Assembly (NCBI GenBank): GCA_910592205.1
Contig: CAJVPJ010000750.1
Location: 1-17,567 of the forward strand
DNA length: 17,567 bases
Direction: 5' to 3'
Source: Paraglomus occultum
Lineage: Eukaryota > Glomeromycota > Glomeromycetes > Paraglomerales > Paraglomeraceae
Part shown: positions 1 through 7,362 of the stretch, in pieces
Layout: each line of letters opens with the position of its first letter
Position numbering within the stretch: position 1 is the stretch's first letter
Translations under genes and position numbers: made by a program
Notes under the pieces: generated by a model
Database searches by the model: none
Told to the model about the DNA's origin: nothing
Seen by the model: the letters and a program-made list of their open reading frames with translations, nothing else

Positions 1-1
1 T

Positions 2-289
2 ACTAGGATAGAAGTAGCTGATATGATTGACGAAGGGGATATAATTGCTGCAGTGCAGGAAGCACCAGAGGAAGAAGACGGGGAAGATGAATGGGAAAAA
101 TGCAATATAATATCAAATATATCTGCTTTGAACAACGTTCAAAATATATTCAATTTTTTACGACAAATTCCTGATGTAAAAGTAAACATATTCGTAATCT
201 CAGAATTGAAAGACTTACAGCGAGAAATTGGAAGAAAGCAAGATGCTTCTCTAAAGCAGCTCACGTTGAAAAAGTTTTGTAAAAAATGA
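2..289 (+). CDS. Tigger/pogo (CENP-B-like, DDE-1) transposase, C-terminal fragment
   Basis: This is an open frame entering from the window edge and ending with TGA at 287-289, about 95 residues long. It begins TRIEVADMIDEGDIIAAV, followed by an acidic Glu/Asp stretch, a predicted helical segment with NIFNFLRQIPD, and the tail KQLTLKKF. This order (short helix, acidic linker, helical pair, end like 'Q-x-T-L-x-x-F') matches the C-terminal tail after the DDE-1 catalytic domain in fungal Tigger transposases. The DNA-binding HTH and catalytic domains would lie upstream and cannot be seen. The segment is free of stops, so this copy may be fairly young. The family assignment rests on the tail alone and is moderate. 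Confidence 0.6.
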   Translation, partial: TRIEVADMIDEGDIIAAVQEAPEEEDGEDEWEKCNIISNISALNNVQNIFNFLRQIPDVKVNIFVISELKDLQREIGRKQDASLKQLTLKKFCKK

Positions 290-385
290 ATTCGTGTATA
301 ATATCTAAGATACTTTTGTTGTCCTTTAATATTTGATATTCTATATTTAAATAAAAGCACTTTTTAAATAAAATATTATGAAATT

Positions 386-451
386 CGATAAGTCAGATCT
401 CTCAATAAGTCGGATAAAATCTCTGCCCCGATGAGTCCGACTTATCGAGAG
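386..451. repeat. Three copies of a 13-base motif at the Tigger end (two direct, one inverted)
   Basis: TCGATAAGTCAGA (386-398) and TCAATAAGTCGGA (402-414) lie in direct orientation. TCCGACTTATCGA (436-448) is the reverse complement of TCGATAAGTCGGA. The wider pair 399-414 and 436-451 matches at 15 of 16 positions as an inverted repeat. Terminal and subterminal transposase-binding repeats often look like this. Confidence 0.75.
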
Positions 452-457
452 TGACTA

Positions 458-746
458 TGTATTTGCTGATGATGGACAAAGATTTAACTATAGTCGTAAT
501 TCCATTATTATTATTACAATGTCTCAGTAACTGTTTGTAACACGAGTAATTTTAAATGACTATCGCGACAATCACAATTGGATGATACACGCATTTGATA
601 TCTTATTCTATTTGAACATATTTCTATTTTCTGAATTCTTCATATTTTGTTTAGAAAGTAAGAGCAAAGAGCTCAACGACTGTCAATAGGTTTTCCAGCG
701 GTATAAGTCGCATTTTATTAGATTTTTCAACTTTTGCGCATTATTT
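458..746. other. Stretch between the Tigger end and the transporter promoter
   Basis: AT-rich sequence in which I see no gene, RNA or clear repeat. It separates the transposon end from the first promoter motif at 747. Confidence 0.5.
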
Positions 747-946
747 AACCGTTATAAATATCCACCTTAGCTGTGTTTAATAAAGAACAACCGTTATAAA
801 TAGTAATTGTAATAGTAAACATGCAGGAGGTTGGCCATTCAAATTATTTCTGTTTATATTTTGCTTTTGTCTCACCTAATACTAAGTGCAATACCAATTA
901 TGATAGGATTTGATGTTTATTGATCTTTCTGCTTTACTTATAAATA
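747..946 (+). promoter_or_regulatory. Putative promoter with a duplicated 14-mer and three TATA-like boxes
   Basis: The 14-mer AACCGTTATAAATA occurs exactly twice, at 747-760 and 789-802, 42 bp apart. Each copy ends in TATAAATA. A third TATAAATA lies at 939-946, 37 bp before the ATG at 983. AACCGTTA also resembles a Myb-type site, but that is only a similarity. No CACGTG or CACGTT phosphate-response E-box (Pho4 type) was seen here. Which TATA box is used cannot be told from sequence. Confidence 0.5.
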
Positions 947-969
947 GGTTCCAGTCAACTCAACTGACA

Positions 970-1047
970 ATGGACAAACAAAATGAGCATACGCCAAACC
1001 CAAGCAAAACACTCTCGGACAGACTCAATTTCTTCGCAAGTTTCTGA
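970..1047 (+). other. Upstream ATG and short overlapping ORF in the transporter leader
   Basis: An ATG at 970-972 sits 13 nt before the transporter ATG in another frame. It has A at -3 and G at +4, a better start context than the ATG at 983, which has A at -3 but A at +4. It encodes 25 residues and stops with TGA at 1045-1047, inside the main coding region. If transcription starts about 25-30 bp after the TATA at 939-946, this ATG would be absent from the mRNA or too near its 5' end to be used. Otherwise it would lower transporter translation. Confidence 0.5.
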
Positions 1048-2808
1048 TGACTTTACCACTCAACGCATCACCACGCTCAACATATTCGATGACGCTGAGA
1101 TATCCCGGTCGCATATTAGAATCTGCATTGTGGCGAGTGCTGGTTTCTTCACTGATGGATATAGCCTATACGCAATCAGCTTTGTGCTATTAATGTTGGG
1201 CTATGCTTACGGTGACGAGACGCTTACCGAGTCTGCTCGTTTTAAGATGAAATCTTCCATTCGGTTTGGTTCTATATTTGGTCATGTGTTACTCGGATAC
1301 ATGGCTGATAAGTATGGACGGAAAAAAGTAAGAGTAGTTAGAGTTGGAGGGTCGAACTTATAGTTGCTATCGTATAAACCTTAATTCGTTTTTTTTTGAT
1401 CAACAGATGTTTGGCGTAGAGCTGATAATCGTGGTGATCGGCACGTTGTTTTCTGCTCTTGCAGGTCAGGGTCCAGCCGTATCATTTGTGAACAGTTTTG
1501 TCTTTTGTCGTGTAATTCTCGGTATAGGAATTGGCGGGGATTACCCAATTAGCGCACGTACGTATCAATTTTTTATAATAAAGTAAAATTGATACGTACA
1601 GTTTGATTTACTAGCATTTGTTCGTTACAGTCATAATCTCCGAACTTGCACCTCAGAGATTCAGAGGCAGAATGTTGGCAGCAGGATTTGCTATTTTTGC
1701 CCTAGGGATGCTTTCTGCTGGTATTGTCTCGGTCATTGCTCTTGCTGCGTTCCGGGATTCCGTCAAACAAGATCCACAAAATTTTGATCATGTATGGAGA
1801 TTTACTATCGGGTTTGGTGCCGTACCTGCTATAATCGCGCTGTTTTTCAGGTTATCAATTCCCGAGACACCTCGTTATCTAACGGATGTTGAAGGAAAAA
1901 TTGATTGGACGCACAGTATTGAACTGTCACAAATTGGAAACTACGAAGACAGAAGGGGACCAAAATCGACGCAAAACACAAGTACGCCAAATCATTTTCT
2001 CGACATGTACCAATATTTTTGCGACCTGTTTCAATATTTTCGTCAATGGAAAAATGGCAAATATTTGCTCGCAACGTCCATTATCTGGTTCTGTGTTAAC
2101 ATTAGCACGACTGGATATCGAGCTGATGCTCTTTTCAACGGAATTATCATAAATAAGGGCAACAACACGCCGTATAACATTATCTTACAAAATAATGTAA
2201 ATAATGTAATTCGCATTCTTTTTGGCTATGTTCCTGGTGCTTTGCTTACCGTCTATCTGATAGACAAATGGGGCAGAAAACCTATTTTATATACTGGGTT
2301 TACAGCGTGTGCCACTTTATTCGTCTCCTTGGGATTACTGATGCGGCGTGTGCAGACCGATGAACTGAGTCGAGACCGTTTATATTATTCAGTTTCTACC
2401 GTGACTCTTGTAAGCTTTTTTTATTTTATTTTTTTGACATTGATGACGGTTTATTATTTTTATCGACGCTAATAGTAAGACTTTGTAAAACATTTCTAGT
2501 TTTTTTTAACGTTCGGTCCGCATGCAGTAGCATTTGTCGTGCCAGCTGAACTATTTCCAACGCGCTACCGTTCAACCGCTTACGGTTTAAGCGCAGCGTT
2601 CGGGAAAATTGGTGTTATAATTTCTTATTTGACGTTTGAATGGCTTTATGACGTGCATTCGGTTGAACATTTTCGTGCGCGATTTTTGGTTATTTCTATA
2701 GTGTATGCTATCTTCATGATAGTGGGAGCAGTATCCACAATCCTTTTACCCGAGACGAAAAACAAAGCGTTAGAGTCAATTACCAGCGACGTTTCTTCTA
2801 ACAAATAA
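983..2808 (+). CDS. Phosphate:H+ symporter-family (PHO84-like, MFS) transporter with an altered substrate site
   Basis: Four exons: 983-1327, 1407-1557, 1631-2409 and 2500-2808. The introns are 79, 73 and 90 nt, all GT-AG, in phases 0, 1 and 0. The spliced protein has 527 residues, close to the usual fungal length. MFS signatures in order: GFFTDGY in TM1 (D58), MADKYGRK in loop 2-3, GIGIGGDYPISA in TM4 (D160, Y161), SELAPQRFRGR, RLSIPETPRY, IDKWGRKP in loop 8-9, FGPHAVAF in TM10, PAELFPTRYRSTAYG, and LLPETKNKALE at the end. Relatives import inorganic phosphate with protons at the plasma membrane. Here four positions that bind phosphate in fungal PiPT differ: F188 for Gln, N322 for Asp, T326 for Tyr and H433 for Asn. 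Y161 and W318 remain. I infer a changed substrate, a sensor role or lost transport. The start is chosen because TTLNIFDDAEI, the usual family N-terminal motif, follows in frame. Confidence 0.93.
1558..1599 (+). repeat. Perfect 15-bp hairpin filling the 5' part of transporter intron 2
   Basis: GTACGTATCAATTTT (1558-1572) and AAAATTGATACGTAC (1585-1599) are exact reverse complements with a 12-nt loop. The left arm starts on the first base of the intron, so the donor GTACGT is inside the stem. The right arm is followed at once by AG (1600-1601). The AG that keeps the reading frame is at 1629-1630. Using 1600-1601 instead would give a TGA one codon later. Confidence 0.9.
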
Positions 2809-2883
2809 TTATCATTGACATGGAAATAGTACAGTACGGACTTGTTACATATATTGTCATAATACAAATTATTAAATGATGTA

Positions 2884-2889
2884 AATAAA
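2884..2889 (+). terminator. Putative poly(A) signal of the transporter gene
   Basis: AATAAA lies 76 nt after the stop codon in an AT-rich 3' flank. Its spacing and orientation fit, but the cleavage site is not determined. Confidence 0.5.
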
Positions 2890-4226
2890 TTTATTGTTAT
2901 TACTTGAATTTGCGGCAGAATTTATATAATTGATTATTACTATAAAGTTTTGTGCAAGGCTTACGTTATTCATTAGATGTTACTTTAAACCAAATCCTAA
3001 TAGGTAACGTTTATTATTATATTATGAGTCAATTACACGTTATTGTATTAATTTGGGGCTCACGTTAAATGTATTAATATTTCTTTAATGGACAATTTTA
3101 TTAACATAAATTATTTTTCCCTAGTCAAACTCTTGCAATTGATCCATTAGCTAACAGTTATCTGTATACATTAAGCCTGCCAATTTTCATGGGGCGACTA
3201 GAGCGATTTGGTCTAATTTGAGTTCTTTAAATTTAATTTGTTCGAAAAATTTCGAGTAATTTAGTACAAAGCAATGAGAAGTTGTAAAATTACATGGAGA
3301 CAGTAAACATTACCGTGGACATTAGGACAACTTACATGCCAAATGCAAAATTTATTATCATCTTCCGTATAACCACATGTAAGAGCTCTTTTACTTACTT
3401 ATTTATTGCTTGGTTACAACAATTTCCAATAGCATATTGTTGCTAAGAAGAAATGTAAAGCACGCAAGCCGCAGAGTAATGCGTTTAAGCTCTGCTTTTC
3501 GATTTACTATTCATCCTTTATGGAGGAGCCAAAGAAAAATTACAAGAACATAAACCGGCACCTGTCAAGATAAAAATCCACGATCAGAACTTTTTAACCA
3601 CACCACGTAAACTTTATTTTCGATCACCTGTGTCTATACATTCTTCTTATGACGGTGATACATGCAATGTCTTCGAATAAACATTCTGAACTTTCAATGT
3701 TTTACATTACATGATAATAATAATAACAAAACATATGAAGTATGTTTAACTGTCACAATAGACGGGCAGTAATTTGTTACATATATACTAGGTAAAATTG
3801 TACACGAACAATATACTACAAGTAGTAATACCACAAATTACTTGGGCTTATATAAATTGTTCATTTTTATTATGCTAAAACTTACAAACTTAAAATAGCA
3901 TATCTTTATAACAAACCCAGTTGTTTGTACGCATTTATAATGGTGTTATCTGATTGTCTTTATTGTTACAATCGGACATATGTGTCCATTCGGAATGGAC
4001 ATGAATTTCAATCTGACATACAACAAAATAACGGACCGTTTTAGGGTGCGCAATGGCGATGGGTGTTACCATGCGTTACTATTAAATATTCGAATTGTTA
4101 TACGGACAACATTTGACCGACGATGAGTGAGGGTTACCTAAAGTGACTATGAGATTATCGCAAACAACAGTGTTCTGCATCAATTTGGCTTCCAACTTTG
4201 GATAATACAAAATATTATTTAGGAAC
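2890..4226. other. Intergenic stretch without recognised genes
   Basis: AT-rich, with stops dense in all frames. I see no tRNA, long repeat or splice-linked exon set. A 17-bp near-palindrome with 8-bp arms lies at 3984-4000 (GTCCATTC, G, GAATGGAC). One such match is expected by chance in a window of this size. Confidence 0.5.
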
Positions 4227-4234
4227 TATAAAAA
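4227..4234 (+). promoter_or_regulatory. TATA-like box of the decayed ML-domain gene
   Basis: TATAAAAA lies 86 bp before the ATG at 4320, where a fungal TATA box could sit. It is relevant only if the pseudogene call is right. Confidence 0.3.
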
Positions 4235-4319
4235 TGACGATATTGATAGCACTTTGACTGTATCAACTAAAAAACTTTCCAATTAACTGATTAGCAACTA
4301 CAAACTTACAAAACACCCC

Positions 4320-4725
4320 ATGTGTATCTCTGACGGAATATTTCCGAGTGTATTTTTTCTATTCTTTTGCGTTGGTTACAACTTAGTCATTCCGCATGAG
4401 ACTAAGTAAACGAGCTACCCAATTTTATCCATGTACGTATCTTGGTGAAAACGTACTAGTATCACCTAAAATGTTACTTTTGGTATTTCCGGAACTGTGA
4501 CAACTGACACTACCGAGGTTACTGTTGGAATCTCTATTTACGACAAAAATAACTTTTACCAGGAATATACAGGCAACTTATGTGAATACTAAGTTTGACT
4601 TCCCGTTTACAATTAAGCCGCCGGAAAATTTGCCTGCGGCTTATTTGATCGGCGTCTGGGTAATAAATCACGAAACCGACGTCTATTACGCTACGACCCA
4701 CGACTACCATCCGCCGCTAAAGTAA
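4320..4725 (+). pseudogene. Decayed secreted ML-domain (NPC2/Der-p-2-like lipid-binding) protein gene
   Basis: No single frame covers this gene, but four consecutive pieces read in the order of an ML-domain protein. Piece 1: 4320-4406, ATG then the hydrophobic core VFFLFFCVGYNLVI, a signal-peptide-like start. Piece 2: from about 4402, SKRATQFYPCTYLGENV then LVSPK. Piece 3: 4470-4589, NVTFGISGTVTTDTTEVTV then NLCEY. Piece 4: 4588-4725, TKFDFPFTIKPPENLPAAYL, IGVWVINH, and stop TAA. ML proteins have this plan: signal peptide, early Cys, V-x-F-x-x-x-G beta strand with 'T-D', a Cys near the middle, then 'F-x-I-x-x-P-x-x-L-P-x-x-Y-x-I-x-V'. The frame changes lie near 4404, 4469 and 4588. The middle one is explained by one A missing from an A run. 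The family stores or transfers lipids in secreted or lysosomal compartments. Base-calling errors are an alternative to true decay. Confidence 0.6.
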
Positions 4726-5471
4726 TCAACAAAGCACTCGTTATTGAGCTTGTCGAATATTCTAATTAATTTGCTATTAGTGGGTGTTGTTTAACTTTTT
4801 TTTTCTTCCTGCACACATACACATATTTAGCGTAAAATTTAATCAATACTTTAATTTGAGGTTTCTGAAAATGGCATAAGCAAAATTGGAGTGCGTTCTA
4901 ATTAACATACAAGTTTTCTGATTGTTTTATAGCGTACCCAATTACTATTACGGAATTTTTGTTGCTACACTTAATTTTAATACAGTATTAATATGGAATA
5001 TAAATAAAACTTAAGGTAGTTTAGGCAACACTTTTCAGCTTAAAGGGAGATCAAGGTACATGAGCCTAGTGGCCAAAGGAAATGGACCATTCTTCCTACA
5101 TAGCGCGCTGTTTTATTAGTAAGAGTATAAAATTATTCGCAGACTAACTTATCCATTTGACCATATAAAACTGTGAATCAAATGTTTTCAGCTTCTTAAA
5201 TATTTAAAGTGAGCTCAAATTTTTCCTAAACAAACGTGTTTTCACTGCATGTCAAGTACGAGTGCATTCTGCATTAAGGCTATTAATAATGGCTTTTTAT
5301 ATAATACTTTAGTCTGCATTTTTATTTTCTACAAAAAACTGCAACGCCACATAAACGCGTCCAAGTTCTCAATTTTTAATCAAAAAGCTATCACACATAC
5401 ATAATTTACATTATCATACTTTATACCTCATGTGATAATACATTATTATTATACAAAGTCAACTTTGTTAA
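4726..5471. other. Intergenic stretch without recognised genes
   Basis: AT-rich, with no frame or RNA gene I can support. There are only small local inverted matches, such as around 5455-5490, which are too short to stand out. Confidence 0.5.
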
Positions 5472-5708
5472 TCCAAAGTCTATGGACTTTACGTTAACGG
5501 TAATTCAAATTACATTGAAAAACTTGACTCTAATTTTTATTTAAAAAAAAAAGGAGTAGCAGTAGAAACAAACGTTGTTGAACTAATGTTAACAAGACGT
5601 ATAATGAGAAAGCTGAGTATGTTAGGAACATCATACTGTAAATGTCAACCAGGAACAGTCCAATGCAATGGCTCTTGCAACAATACCGTCTGGCGTCCCT
5701 ATTTATAA
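5472..5708 (+). other. Open fragment with a cysteine-rich end (unassigned)
   Basis: A frame without a start-defining context is open from 5472 to TAA at 5706-5708. Internal ATGs are at 5586, 5604 and 5619. Its end reads YCKCQPGTVQCNGSCNNTVW, with four Cys in twenty residues. The C-x-C-x-x-G-x-x-x-C-N-G-x-C spacing resembles the start of Stig1-like cysteine-rich secreted domains, but the later 'C-G-x-C' part is missing. A different frame starting at 5642 is open longer (to 5923) but has no recognisable pattern. This could be a relic exon or chance. I assign no function. Confidence 0.2.
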
Positions 5709-5923
5709 ATTATTTATATATTACTACTAGCGTAGAAAATGTGTCAACGCCAACCAATATGGTCGATAATACGATACTTCGACTGAAATTTCAAATAATT
5801 TCTTGTTGTCTTGTTAATTCACGACATCGCATCGTTAAGGTCTTGAGACACCGAACTGCGCCAAATAATAATAACGTAATTTACGTATATAATTGTGTCA
5901 CTCGCCAAGAACAAGGCAAATAG

Positions 5924-7181
5924 GCTTTTCGTAATAAATATGCCGCTCCGGGAATACACGTAAACTGGCTCTTCCGGATTAGCGTGTGAAAATTAACCCG
6001 TCAAACATTTTTTAATAAAAAAGAACAGAGACCAAGTGATTCAGCAAACAACCAATATAAAGTGTCACTTTCCCATTGTCATGTTTCCCAGTTGACCAAA
6101 TTTAGAAATCTCTTTCCGATGGGGAGAAAATTGCTTGTTGAAATTGGGAAAGTCGTGCAGATTAAAAAAGTTGATCCTAACATATCTAACTCGTAGTCTT
6201 CTCTAAAACAAGAAAATGTGATCTGCCAAGGATAAAGTTTATCGAAGGGAGAGCAAAAAAAGGCATAATTGATGTACTTTCTTATTCTTCTTTTTAGTGA
6301 TTGACATTACGCCCTCTTATCTTGTAATACCCAACGATTCATTTAAAATGTTTGGAAATTAATAATGTTATTAATGAGAAATGAGATTTAATATATTAAC
6401 AAAATCTATCGTGCTTGATTTCTCCTTTTTACCAACTGTGTCTCCCTGTGATGACAATAGAAATTGGTCATCACAAGCCTAAGCATGCACGTATCGACAA
6501 TGTAAAATGCTATTATTGTTATAGGCTTTAAACTTGTCGTCGTATAATCGCAAGTTCAAATTAATTTACTTTTTCCTCCGATACCAGTTTACGAAACATT
6601 CCCCCAAGCCATTCCTTGTATACAGAAGCAATGCTGAAACCGCGTTGTGTTTAATTTCGATGCAACAGAAAAAGTAAATTATAATTGACATGTATCTCTA
6701 GTTCACATGATTGATGTTTATATTATACTTTTGAATCATTTATATGAAAGAAAAAAGAGTCTGATAAATGATACATACTTTTTTTTTAGTAATACAAACT
6801 GAATTTGGAACAAATATACTAAGTTCCCAATATACAAGGATTATTGGATTGAGAATGCAAAATCAACTCAGATGATGATGGCGAAGAGAATGAATGAGTG
6901 AATATGTGGTGTATGCGGGAATGGGTAATAATGAAGTGAATTAATGTAGAAATGATGACAGGAAAATGTAAGTTGTAATATTACAATTTGACATCATCTG
7001 AAACAATAAGAACACTCTCGATCCAAAAAAAAAAAAAAAAAGTCCGATACGATGAGAAAAATGTTATCAATAGTAAAAGGTATTTACACCCAACGATACT
7101 ATCGAATACCGCTCTACTCTACTCTAATCTACTACATCTCGTCCAGGGAGAAAATATCTATACAACGTACCCCCACTTTTT
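5924..7181. other. Intergenic stretch with a hairpin and an A17 run
   Basis: No gene seen. It contains an imperfect hairpin at 6447-6475 and a 17-base A run at 7025-7041. A short CTACT-rich patch near 7110-7135 lies before the poly(A) signal of the minus-strand gene. Confidence 0.5.
6447..6475. repeat. Hairpin, 12-bp arms with one bulge
   Basis: TGTGATGACAAT (6447-6458) faces ATTGGTCATCACA (6463-6475) across a four-base loop AGAA. It pairs fully except for one extra G. No tail of T residues or gene end adjoins it, so a role is not evident. Confidence 0.6.
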
Positions 7182-7187
7182 TTTATT
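7182..7187 (-). terminator. Putative poly(A) signal of the minus-strand gene
   Basis: TTTATT on the plus strand reads AATAAA on the minus strand, about 176 nt after the stop codon at 7363. The position is plausible for a fungal 3' UTR, but it is not unique in AT-rich sequence. Confidence 0.4.
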
Positions 7188-7362
7188 GTCTTATTGTATA
7201 ATCCCATCTTTCCTCAGTTGCTTTATCTAACGCCGCCCATTCACCCAATTCTCATCGTATCTATTTTCTTTTCAATGTTATAAATTGTTTAAGCCCAATT
7301 TCAATGAATGCAAGTGCTCGATCTAAACTTCCTGCTGGTAGTTCGTATCGCCGCAAATACCA

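Larger units (their letters stand above)
1..457 (+). mobile_element. 3' end of a Tigger/pogo-type DNA transposon (5' part outside the window)
   Basis: The left edge holds the C-terminal coding end of a CENP-B-like (Tigger/pogo) transposase. About 110 bp after its stop codon come copies of a 13-base motif, the last of them inverted, ending in GAGAGTGAC followed by TA at 456-457. Pogo/Tigger elements have short terminal inverted repeats and TA target duplications, so I place the element end near 455. The 5' terminus is not in the window, so neither the TIR pairing nor the exact end can be confirmed. Confidence 0.55.

Noticed and set aside
2410-2472. Continuation of the transporter exon 3 frame to a stop at 2472
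   Set aside because: The run of Phe and Tyr codons is T-rich intron sequence after a GTAAGC donor. Splicing to 2500 restores the family TM10 motif.
3984-4000. 17-bp interrupted palindrome GTCCATTC G GAATGGAC
   Set aside because: Arms of 8 bp with a tiny loop are expected about once or more in 17 kb by chance, and nothing adjoins it. The similar site at 11938-11954 is rejected for the same reason.
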